DNA of 64,000 nt. It comes from Pseudisothecium myosuroides. Taxonomy: Eukaryota > Streptophyta > Bryopsida > Hypnales > Lembophyllaceae. Below are positions 11,151 through 23,021 of the stretch, in pieces. Location: positions 3,102,501 to 3,166,500 of the forward strand of contig OX637290.1 in the NCBI GenBank assembly GCA_951799445.1, read 5' to 3'. Each line of letters opens with the position of its first letter. The first letter of the stretch is position 1. The notes beneath the pieces were generated by a model. It was not told where the DNA came from, searched no databases, and saw nothing but the letters and a program-made list of their open reading frames with translations. A program made the translations under genes and the position numbers.

Positions 11151-13858
11151 AAAATTTAATAAAAATCCTTCAATAAATTTAGATTCGTTTATTTCTCTAC
11201 AACCAATTACATTTTAAAAAGTCAATTGTAATGTATAATTCAGGCAAGGACAGTGAAGCTGAAGAATACTTGAAATAATTCGTGCGCACCATGACAAATA
11301 TCAATCTCACACCAATCTGGCAACCATGAGAATTGACACAAAGTTACTAGAGTTCGGCATCCAAATATAATTGAATTTGCAAGCAAGACTCAAACCTCTC
11401 TCCAGAAATTTGAATCCAGTAAAGGAAAGTGAGAACCCTAAAATCACTTCAACGCTTCATTTCTACGCTTCAACAACTCCGGATGGCCAACGACTTTAAC
11501 TACAATTTTTTATTTATTTATTCACAATGCACCAATGTACGGTAGCTGAAGGTGGTTTCAGATTTTTTTAATCTCATCCGACGACTACTGATTTTTCACT
11601 TGGTGGAGGGGGGAAGGAAAAGGTTGCCATGCAATTTTCAAAAGATAGTTTTCTTTTCGATTCGCAAGGCTATTGATTTTTCGAAGTGGTTATTGTTTGT
11701 TTTTTCAAATTGCACGACTCTTATTTTTTTAATTCACATCGCACGGCAGTTGAGGGTAGTTTTAGGTTTTTTTAATTTCATCCGACGATTGTTGATTTTT
11801 CACTTTGGGAGGGGGAGGGAATAGGTTGCCTGACAATTCTCAATGGATAGTAGAACCTTGTACAAATGAGTGAAAACTCAACTTGAATTTGAAAAGTATA
11901 CATGTCATTTTTTCATTGGATGTAAAACTTATAAAACAAATTTTTGTAGGGATATAGTAGTCATTTTTTCAAGATCCAAGCATCTGAAGCGTAACTTTCT
12001 CAAGCTTGAATGCAAGGTCTTCACTGATGAGCTGCACTTGTCATTCAAAAATTTAATAATAATGTTATTAACATTCTGTTTATAATGTGAAGATATCCTT
12101 TTCATTCTAGTTAATCAAACATTGTTCTCAAATAGAAGCATTATTAAAGCTTTTTTCTAGTTAATCACAATTCATGTGACAAATCTGAAAGCAATGGACT
12201 ACTTGACTACCACAAGATCCTGCAGAAGTGCTTTTCTGTTCTTGCCAAAACCAGATGCTTCAATAGCACAAACTTGTCACCTCACAAAGTAGCACCTTGA
12301 ATATTAGTCCAATCTACAAAACTTCCATCAAGCGAAAATACAAAGCATAACACACATGGATAAAAATTGAAGTTGAATGAGATAATGCCTTTGATAATGT
12401 TCACAATAAGCGTGACAGCGCCATTTGGTTTGCATGGACAACCCAAACAAACTGCAATCGCATAACCTAATTAGACCATCTTAACCTCCAAGAGTGTAGG
12501 TTGAATTATTGTCGATCTTGTGGAATTTCTGTATTAAAGCAATTCTAGAGCTCTTCTTGGAAACACAAACTATTTCCTCTCTCAACTTACATTAGCACAC
12601 GATTTTTTGGTTAGCAAGATCAAAAAGCAAGTCTCAATTTGCGATCCTTCAGTGAATGCATTTTGTTCTTAAGCATTAATTGGAATACCTGATGCCAAAA
12701 GGTAGGAAAGTCTAAAATTGTCCTCGCTCTAAAAATAAATCTAACGTCAAATAAAGTTTTTCTATGAGTAGCAGTGACATATTTGAAGGCGGGGAGGCTG
12801 TAGGAAGATGATGACTTCTAACACTGATGAAATCATAACTACTGGTAACTATAAGCACCTTGTCAATACTATTCATTGGAAGTATGTTTTACTTTTTTCA
12901 ACACACTTACTCAAACACGTTTGAACCAAAAAATTGGGAAGGAGCTCTTTAAGTGACAGGTTTATAACATCCAACCTCAAGTATATATTGACAGAGATGG
13001 AAGGACCATAAACTAACCTCAAAAGCATTCACTAATTCACAAATCTTGTTCTTCTTACACCCGTCATGCAAATCAATTTTAACGCAATCAAACGCACTTA
13101 TATGCAACCACCTGCTGATACTATTGCTGAATAGCTTCTGCCTCAAAATGCACTTTGTGGCAATGGTAAACAATTTGGTGAGTAAGTGTGGATGCAAGAA
13201 TCCCTTGTAAACACATCCTAATAAGGGAAAGTCATGCGAGCCCTATTGTAGTGTCAATTGCCAAGCAATTATGCCTCTTTTGAGGTGATAGTAATGGGTG
13301 AATATCTGAATACAACGAAGAGGTGATGTCATCTTTTACTCAATTACAAAAACAAGTATAATATAAATGCATCAAATGAACAATCAAAATTAGAAATTTA
13401 TAGTCAAAAGCTTCGTAGATCTCCCCATTCTTCAACCAACTTCTAAAGCCTTAAGTAATTAACTCAAAGTTGCATGGAATGAGAATATGATCTTAAAGAC
13501 CGAGATGAACAGACACTTCATTCATTCTAAGGTAGCTTCAAAAGTTTCTATCTATCTATTCGTGCTGGCCTCCATCAAAGTTTCTATCTATTTGATGGAT
13601 CAAATGTACATATTAATTGAAATGCATTCTACTATACATCCAAGATGGATAGATATAGGGTAAGCAATCAACTCCTTGGTTGGCTATCCTTCACTTCATA
13701 TGCAATGCTCATTGATCTTTCATATGCAATTCTTTTTTATAGTCCAGGCTCCACGAACATAAAATTATGAAGTATTGAGCTTACAATCCGTATGCATGAA
13801 TGATCAAATGGACATCAACGATTGTTGTAGACAATGTTCATGCAAGTGACCTCATCTA
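11151..13858. other. No supported gene
   Basis: AT-rich sequence. A text repeat at about 11555-11615 and 11755-11820 (sharing CATCCGACGA and TTGATTTTTCACTT) suggests a small local duplication. Open frames up to 90 codons show no motif I recognise. Confidence 0.4.
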
Positions 13859-14910
13859 CTAAGTCCACATATATCTCCTTGGACCTTCATAGGATATGTC
13901 TTGAAGATGATTATAGTAATCAACACTAAAGTAGATAGAGACCTCATCCATAAAATCATGGCTAAAGAATCCATAGATCTTTGCTTTGAAAGGAGTATCA
14001 TCGACACCATTATCAAGTTTTACAACAACATGATTTGCTACTTTGTACAAGATCCCCTCCAACATGACGTTGTTTATTTTGCTACTAAGAAGGACCCATC
14101 CTTCTTCCTTGTGAAAGCATTGAGCCAAGTATTCTACAAGCTTAGGTGATTGTACCAACTTTGGAGCATGTTTCCGTCCAATTAAAATGCCTTTGATTGC
14201 TAATATTGATGCACAAGGATTGTCATTTGCAAGTTTCAAAGTATGTATAATATCTTTTGCTTTATCAATGGACCTATAACAAATTCTGCATATGATCTGC
14301 CACAAAGGACATTGATGGAACCCTTTGTGATTCTCTTGGTCCATTCCTTTAGGATACATTAAATATCCATGAACTTTTTTAAGAGCTCTTTGGCATACAT
14401 GAAGAGAATCTCATTCTTCACTTATTTGATGCACCACATATGTAAAAAGCTTGCGCAAGTAAAACTAGATGAAGCTTGTTTACATTAATTTGTTGTTTGT
14501 AGTAATCTTTCCAAAACAAGTCACTTTTTGCTCAAAGACAAAACACCAGTGTATCTCACTTGAACCAAGTCTTTGAACATCATCCAATAGGTGAGTTGCA
14601 CTAGCAGCATGCTCTGAAGGAGCTCCATTACATCCAAGAATACATCCATCGAGGTCTTCTATGCATACTCCCCATGCTTAAAGAAGCAATTGAAGAGCTT
14701 GCAAGTTCACAATATTCCAACCACTAGTCCTTGTTTGGTTGAAGAAATAATGTGCCAAATCAACAAACAAGGCCCTATAAACCATTTTTCTTCAAAGATA
14801 TAGCCATAGAGTACATGTAGAATATAAGGTAGCACCCACTGTATAAAATTTTGGTTTTCTTTAGCCATATAAACAAAATGTCTTCCAATTGGGTCATAGG
14901 GCCACCTTCC
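13859..14910 (-). pseudogene. Decayed transposase-like remnant
   Basis: A 166-codon open frame (14359-13859) is preceded on the same strand by interrupted coding-like sequence at about 14460-14910. That stretch carries the order GWNIVNLQ, a stop, then HAASATHLLDDVQRLGSS and WCFVFEQK. The pattern H..DDV.R.G....W.F.FE resembles the DUF4218-type segment of plant Tnp2/CACTA transposases. Several stops separate the pieces, so it is not functional. The family call is an inference from a short pattern; the 166-codon frame itself I do not recognise. Confidence 0.3.
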
Positions 14911-16249
14911 CTACTTTAGTTCGTATGGGCAGCTTTTGTTGATTTGCACACAAACCTTTCAAACTTCATCCAACAAGGAATCATTATGTACAGAAGCCAT
15001 TTTGTCAAATAACTTGGTTGTATAATGCTTGATTGAATAAATTGAGGCCAGCTATGTGCATTAAATCAAACACCAAGTCATTTGAAAGGTCAAAGTCATA
15101 CAAGTGGAATAATTTCTATAGAATTGATTCTCTAGAGATGCCAGTTTCACAAGATTTTAGCTATTTAACAACAGTTGTGTTCGCTTGCTTTCAATCAAAA
15201 TGAAAACATTTACAATCAGAATATCTACAAATCATGTTGGAACCCATTTATAAGGTTTACGTCGCATCTCTCTCAGGACCTTGTTGTGGTCCCTCAAGTA
15301 TTATTTTCCATTAGTTGTGTGCATTGCTATAGTGATTTCTTGGCATTCAATTGTATCTTAATTGTAGAGCAAGGTGCCGAGTTTGTATCTTACAAATACA
15401 TGGGTAGCAACATTACTGTTTGAGATGGTTTAACATTTGGTGCTGGGAAGAGAATGGCAAATTCTCCAGCAAATTTGGATTTGGAATACAAACACTAATT
15501 GCGCGGACAAGTCATAGCAATTGGAGGTGGCGCTTAACTTGAGGACTTAGAGGAGCAAGTACACCACAATAATAGCAACAACTTCACAAACATTGTACAT
15601 GTGATGCTATGGTGGGGACACTTATGCCATGGCTGTGAAGACGAAGGAACATATTCGTTTCTTTATATAATTTTTCTTCCAAGGTTTCTGTGATTTGGAT
15701 GCGCACAAGATTCTTTCATTGAGGTTCCTTTGATTTTATATCAGGTCAATGGTGAATGTAGACAACGTGCTTGTTGCATTGACAATGGTGGTTTGTTGTG
15801 TGTGGATTGAACATGGTGATGGAGGTGGTGATGGAGGTGGAGGATTCAATTTCTTGAGCTCTTTCTTTGCGCATGTTGATTTGGAAGGGAGCTTGATTTA
15901 ACTTGTTGGCTTGGTGCTTGAATTGAAAGCTGGAGGATTGCAAGGTTTTGTGTTGTTTTTTGGATGTGTGCCGGGGATGTGTGATATGCTATCTAGTTTT
16001 TAGGTAATTTGGGCGGATTTAGGATGAAGCTAACATGCTAATATACTTATAATTGATAGGCATGTCTTAGTATTGAATATTCTTGATAATATAATGTGTT
16101 GTAGTTTAGATCCGGATTATATTAGGTGAGCTTGTGATTTGTGGCATTCCTTTTTTGAGATTCAAGTGACTTAAGTGTGTTTGACTGAGGTATTTAGGTG
16201 CTTGCATTGTCTTTGTTCTTGACTTGGTGATAGGAAATGCTAGGGCTTT
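14911..16249. other. No supported gene
   Basis: Only short frames without recognisable motifs. The sequence may belong to the same decayed element as the remnant on its left. Confidence 0.4.
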
Positions 16250-16491
16250 CACTATAAAAAAAATTGCGTTCTAGGTGATGTTAGCATAATTTTAGAAGAC
16301 GGATTTTAGTGGACGTCGTCCAAGAAAACAATTTGTATTTTTATGTCAATAATAACTTCCAATGTAACATTTAAATGTTACATTGGACATTAAAATTGAC
16401 ATAAAAACCCAAGTTGTTTTCTCGGACGTCCACTAAAATCTGTCTTCTAAAATTATACTAACATCACCTAGAACGCAGGTTTCTTATAGTG
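16250..16491. mobile_element. CACTA-type MITE with TTT target duplication
   Basis: It begins CACTATAAAAAAAATTGCG and ends CGCAGGTTTCTTATAGTG. Nearly the whole 242 bp folds into one hairpin (shared arm text GTGATGTTAG, TTAGAAGAC, TTAGTGGACG, AATGTAACATTTAAATG at the centre). TTT at 16247-16249 and at 16492-16494 is a 3-bp target duplication, as expected for CACTA elements. No coding sequence. Confidence 0.9.
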
Positions 16492-16494
16492 TTT

Positions 16495-17900
16495 GTTATA
16501 ATGATTACTTTGTATTTCTTATGTATGTTGTAGTGTTCAATTTTGAGTTGATATTTTGGATTGGCATCCAGTGGATTCAAAAAGCACACAATTCTGTCTT
16601 GTTGTTGGAAATTTCTTGTCAATGCCATTAGAGAAAAAGTGAACCCTCAAATGGGCCTCTGAGCTTTGACAATGGTAGCTATTTCTTTGGGGCTAGATTG
16701 GATAGGGTAAGGACCACTTTTCTAACAAAAAAGTGTGAATATCTTGGATGAATTTTGCACAATACATGTAGGGCTCGCGAAGTTTGGCAGAAGTATAATC
16801 CAATTTTCTATTCTAATTGTACACATGTCAATTAGTGAATTTAGTGCTTGAATAAAATAATTTAGAATTTCAAGGTACAAGATATATTAAATTGTTTTTT
16901 CTTGTCCTTCAACCCCTGACTCCCTCCAGTACATGCAATGTGTTAACCAATCACATTTGGCACGTATTGTTAGTCACATTCGGCACGTACTGTCAACCTT
17001 GACATTACAAAGGTGCACGTAGATAGGGGAATAATGACTGCTCTGAAAACAAAGGACAATTTAAAAGCAATCAAGGGGTCCCATAAGGAGAGTTGTAAGG
17101 GTCCATTTGAGGGTTGATATTTTCTCTAATGAATATACAGTTTACTCATTTTCCAGATTATAGTGTGATTTGGTGCTTTATTTTTGAGGTTTCAAGTGAC
17201 ACAAGCGTCTTGTTTTGTTGTTGATGCACATTGAGTCCCTAAAGTTGAAGAAGCAGCATTAGTGTAAAAAACACCGTTAGAGTAGGTTGATGAATGGTGC
17301 AAGCATTGGAAATAATTTGTGTACTTACTGATAAACAAGCTAGAGTTCCAATGTGGAAGTACGTAAGTTTTGCTTTTACATGAGATCTCTTGTAGGTGTT
17401 TGTTTCGTGTAATGTTTCCTTATAGATTATATCATTGATTGTCTAAAAATTGTAGTAAACATAAGTTTCTTCTATTGTAGGCAAGTGAGAGCGCTCTTGA
17501 ACTTGGTGATTGCACTTTTGTACAACAACAATCAAATGCCACCAGGTATGTTACATCACAAGTTTTTTTTCAAATAAATCTTTTTTAATTTTTGCAAATT
17601 GCTTAAAATGTCAATGTTTATGTTGTCTGAGGTAGAGCAGTTTTTAATTAAGAATTCTTGACTTGTAATCTTGAGAGAATGCATAGTAATCACATTGGAC
17701 AGACCGTCTATCCTAACTATCCGATTTGTCCACCTGTCCGGGACGTTTGGTGACACTAACCCGCCCGATGTGACTACTTTAAAGTAGTCACATTGTTTGT
17801 CCGCTCTGTTTTTGAATTGTGCTACAGTACCATGCAAGTAAAAATAAAATTTTATTCAACTACTTGTCTTAGTAATTAAGATAGACTAGCATTAATTACT
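16495..17900. other. No supported gene
   Basis: AT-rich, only short frames. I see no bounded repeat. Confidence 0.4.
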
Positions 17901-17989
17901 AGTAATTAAAATTGTTCATAGTGATAGTAAACAATTCCGCATATTCCTGAAATTGATCATTTCCATATTAATTTTTGAGCATGATGATA

Positions 17990-20900
17990 GGCATCATAGT
18001 GGTTTGGGATGGAGATCACAATGTGAATTCCAAATTTAAACCTCCTAAGGCAGCATTTGAGGTGATTGGAGCTCTACTCATAGAAGAGAAATTTTTGACA
18101 ACGATGAAATTCAACTAGTGGGACAAGATTCTTTGGAGGCAAGTGATTATACCTTCATATCACAAGATGCAAGTCCTATTGCATCTCATGGTGCACACCA
18201 ATCAGGCACATGTCTAGAATAGGTGTCACTAGTTATTGCTACACTTCTTATAGCACATGATGCCAAAATCCCCAAAATAAGATGGAGATGAACTATTTGA
18301 AGAAGAATCTATGGCAGTGTTGATGTATGAACGGCTTCAAAATGAGAAAGTAGCATTCAATCAAAAACAATTCAAAGAGTTATTCCTCCTAGAGATGTGA
18401 GTTTTTTCTTACTAAATTTCATTTGATTGAAATTACAAAATATTCTTGAAAATAAACTAGAATATGTTTAATTTATCTCATGATGTTAATGATCATTGAT
18501 TACTATTATTCAATGTCAATTGTACAAAGGAATCAAGCCAAAGCAAGAGAAAGAATATGCGAAACAAAAGAAACAGATGAAAGAAACCCCAAAGATGATA
18601 ACAGGGAAGTCATTAGAGGTAAAGGTCATACAAATGAAACCAATTCCAGGGTATAACCAGATCTTTAAACCTCCATTAAGAGTTGATAGAGATCCTTCAA
18701 AAAAATATAGCAAAGAAGCTTTGAGATTGGATTTTAATTCCAAGTCTTGGGGGGTGCACTCCCATTTATTTAGCTGGAGATGTGCAATCAAATGAAGTGT
18801 TATTTTAATTAGGGGGGTCCTAAATTTTAGAAAAAGCTTTGAAATAAATTATCATCATCAAATTGATTTAGGATCTTTATAAATAATGAAGGGTAGTTGA
18901 TAATAATGATTTTTAGTTTTTTTTAGTTCTAAATTAGCCTTGCCAAAAAAAATAAAAAAATTTGAACTTTCTAAAGCTACAGGATCAAAGTGTATAACTT
19001 GGTGATAAGTATCCCAAGCCGGGGATCCAAAGTTTGTTGTAGTCTGGTGCACTGTCTCTGTACTATAATGACGGAGTATATTTAGTTGTTGAAGGCTCCA
19101 CGGATGGCGGGATAAGTGGATAACTGAATGGATGATAATATTGTACGAGGACTATGAATTTGTTGTCTTAGTCAGATGATCCATGAGTTGTCACTTAATT
19201 TGTTGACTTGGCATGCTCAAACACATGAGATGGATTGCTTAATTCAAGCCTAGTATTTATGAATAAAGACGGGTTAATGACCATCCAATTTCCCACTTTG
19301 ATTGGCTTGTTAATGTGTCAGTTACAACCCACTAATCAGGCTTAATACAGACCACAATTGAATTAGGCCTAATACTGATCTTTACTAGAATCATAACCAA
19401 TTTGTAATACATCCTTAATTGTTGTATTGCTAGCCATTTCTATGTACCAAGAATTGGCTTAAAGGATGGGAGGGTAGGACAAAAAAACAAAGGGTATTTT
19501 AAAAAAAATTATGAGGAGAATTAAGAAAAATGAGTAAACTAGAAAGTGTGCCTCACTTATTAGATATACCATATCCCTTATACAACTTTACATCATGGTC
19601 CTTAACCAAATATTATGCATTTTGTAATTTAATCCGTAAGTTTGTATTTAACTTATGACTAAACAACCCTAGTATTTTACGTCATGTAATAATACTATAG
19701 GATAATTAGGGTTTTAGGATTTAGGATTTAGGATCATTTGTAAACACATGCAGTCATTTGTGCACTATGCATTTGCAGTCATTTTGACTCTGAAACTTTG
19801 TTTGTGCTTTGTGCTATGTTTATAAACACATTGAGTTGTTTGTGTACTCTTCATTTTGACACTGAATGCAGGTTTGAATTTTGATATGAACACTTTGTGT
19901 ACAGTTTTGAAGTTTGTGTATGGTTCTCAAGCTTGTGTATGTGTCACTTGTTCCTGCTTTATCCTATTTTGTGTTTGAAACGTTTCACTTAAGGTTTCAC
20001 TTTCAAAGTAGTTGATGCTAGAATCTACTTTAAATTACTCATCACTGTGGATCTGCAAGTACAGGAATACAATTTTCCTTTTCTTTTGTACATTGTTGTT
20101 TATATATGTAGTTTGATGTCATGAATTTCAATATGACACCAGTGTTTGAAAAAGCATTTGAAAAAAATATACCAATTTTTTGTAATTATAATGAACATAG
20201 GGTATAAATAATTAGTGCAAGAAATTTTTTTAAATGAAATATAGGGTATCTGAAATAAGGTGAATTTATAAATTTAGATAAATATAACCCTATAGAAATT
20301 TAAAAAATTTACCTACATTGCCCCTATGCAATAGGGGCTTAAACGCATGGTACCCCCAAACATCCTATATAGTGCACCCCCTGAGTTTCCAGTATCAAAC
20401 ATTCATGTCAAACAAGAGGCTTCTAAAGGACTGGCTCCAAGAGGAAGGTTTCTATGCTACAGTTTCCAATCTAAAATCCAATATGGAGGCAAAAATGGCT
20501 TTGAGTTTTGGAGGCATTCAAACCTTGCAGCACTCAATTTTGATAGCATTACTATGAGGTGGCAAGAGAATAACATTTATGCAATTGCAAAATCAGTGCT
20601 ACAATATTTCAAAAAGGCAGATGGTAGGAATCATGCGGAAGTTGGTGGCAAAGATTCTAATGGTGAATATTTTGATGTTGAAAGCCATTTAGTTGGCCTA
20701 AATACTCACTTTGCTTTGAGGTATATTTTTTTAATTACCATGGCTTAGCTAGTTGTAATGTTTTTGACTTTTAATTCTTCACAAATTCAAGATCTAATGA
20801 ATTGTACATATAATGGTGATTTTTTTCAACTATCAAATTTCACTTGTCTCATATTGTAGCTCAACATCCACTCAACAAGCTATGGGAGACTGCTATAGTT

Positions 20901-21632
20901 CTATCCCAAAACCAAACTGTAAGTTTTTAAATTCATTAAGCTTTTAATTGTCTTACAATAGCTTTTAATCATTTACCTTAATCCTTTATTTTTTTGAAAA
21001 TTGACTCATTTGCATATTCATGGTAAGGAATCTCTATTATCCAATCAAAAACATTGAATATGTCTAGTTTGGGATTTCACCCCCAACCCCAAAGCCTTCC
21101 CTAGTCTGTAAAGCATCATTTGCGCTTCAAAATAGGAACAAACGACCACTACAGGCCTTTGGAGGCATTAGCTAGTAACTATGATACAACTGATGATAAA
21201 GTAAGGATCATGAATTCAATACATTTTAATAGACATCACGCTTGGAATTAGTTCAATCTTAAATTATTTATATTATTTTGACACTAGTATGTGCAATCTT
21301 TTAGATTATCCTATTGTGTTGGTAAATTTTTCATTGCCATTTATTATTTCACTTATTAAAATAATTATCTAATTATATAAATGGTAGATGATGGTGAGCT
21401 AGTGGTTGGTAGAGTGCTAGTTGCAACAATTTCCACAAGGAAGAGGAAAGCTAATGCTCTCTCAAAAATAAATGGCAGATTTCAAAAAACAAGTGGCACT
21501 TTTCAAAAGACAAATGACAATGAGTCTATGATAGAATCTGTGTTCGTTGCGGAAAGAGTTGTAGTGAATGAATTTGGATTGACTAATGTGAATTTGATGT
21601 ATTCAAAACCGAAAATTTACATAAGAGAGTAA
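17990..21632 (+). other. Exon-like open segments of an unrecognised, probably broken gene or transposon
   Basis: Several plus-strand blocks look like exons, with coding-like composition and plausible splice edges: about 18270-18398 (ends GAGAT then GTGAGT), 18530-18790, 20347-20730 (then GTATAT), 20862-20919 (preceded by TTGTAG, followed by GTAAGT) and 21387-21632 (open to a stop). I could not join them into one frame, and I recognise no domain. It could be a decayed transposon gene, given its position inside the 13.1-kb inserted block. Confidence 0.25.
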
Positions 21633-22339
21633 AATAAGCTTGACACAAAAAAACTTTCAAAAATAGCTTGAAGCTATGTAAGAAAGAAACAATGATGAGA
21701 GTAGCACAATGCATGGTAGAAAAGTGGGACAATTAATATTCTATATCAGTGATCCTAGAACTAGTTTATGGAATTTAGTGTAGCATGCTACCTTCAAGGC
21801 AAACAAACATCAATTTTGGCTACCTTGAAAGTAAGTGGCATTAAAAAGAAATAGAAAAGAAAGGATTTTGCAAGTTGTAAAGGATGATTGGGAGTACTAT
21901 AATCCAAAACTGACTAAATAGATGCTAATCCCAATGTAGAGGAAGTAACAAATTCGCTATCAAATTCTATTGGTTGTTGCAGTCTTGGCTAAAATATAAA
22001 TTTTTCGAGGATTTTTTCCAATATTCTTTTAATTACTAAAAATTTTAAGTAGCAATGGAGCAAAGTTTAGCCAGTTTTGTGAATGTTGTTCTACATGTGT
22101 CAATTAGATCATTTGTCATTTACTACTTTTGTAAATCATTACATTTTCCATTTATTACATTTGTCATTCACTAGTTTCAAAATGTAGAGATGGTAGTGTG
22201 TTATCTAGATTGTGTCATTTTTTATTTTAGCATTAAATTGATAGTAAAAGGGTTAGTAAATTATTTTGGTAGGAAACAAAAGAATCTCCTTGTGCAAAGT
22301 CCTTGTTGAGTTTATTTTCCTAGGATTGCTGAAGTTGCT

Positions 22340-23021
22340 CTACAATGACTCGAAAAATCGAGTCTATATTGTGTTCAGTTTCATTCCATGCACCATATGT
22401 TAAAAACAAATGAACAAAATCCAGATGAGCAAACATGAATGTTGTCGTATCCTTTGTGTGCTACAACCCTAAATAAATTTGAAGCAAAAAACAATTATGA
22501 TTTGGAAGCAAATGAATTCCAAAACTAAACACCGCATAGACTCAGTTGTTGAGGTGGGTTTCAGAATCACTTCAAAAATTGCCTATGCTTCTTTTTTGAG
22601 CCTCAATGACTGGAATATTTTATTTTTCTCTATATATAATATTTTTGAAGGACACATATGTCAACTTTTTATATACACCCCCATTGGTAATATAAAAAGT
22701 TGACATATGTGTGCTTCAAAAATTTCATTTAGAGAAAAATAAAATATTCAAGTCATTGAGGCTCAAAAAAGAAGCATAGGCAATTTTTGGAGTGATTATG
22801 AAACCCGCCTTGACAACTGAGTCTATGGGGTGTTTAGTTTTGGAATTCATTTGCTTCCAAATCATAATTGTTTTTTGCTTCAAATTTTTTTAGGGTTGTA
22901 GCACACAAAAGATACTACAACATTCATGTTTGCTCATTTGAATTTTGTTCATTTGTTTTTAACATATGGTGCACAAAGTGAAACTGAACACAATATAGAC
23001 TTGGTTTTGGGAGTCATTGTA
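22340..23021. repeat. 680-bp hairpin (long terminal-inverted-repeat foldback element)
   Basis: The left arm (about 22340-22677) and right arm (about 22688-23021) are near-complementary along about 335 bp each, with a loop of only about 10 bases. The ends read TACAATGACT and AGTCATTGTA. The innermost part is AAAAAGTTGACATATGTGTG and its complement. The right edge coincides with the point where the duplicated alpha-2/delta-like gene resumes. No coding capacity beyond fortuitous frames. Confidence 0.85.

Noticed and set aside
15746..15943. His/Gln-rich short frame
   Set aside because: Low-complexity composition and no splice or start context; no support as a gene.
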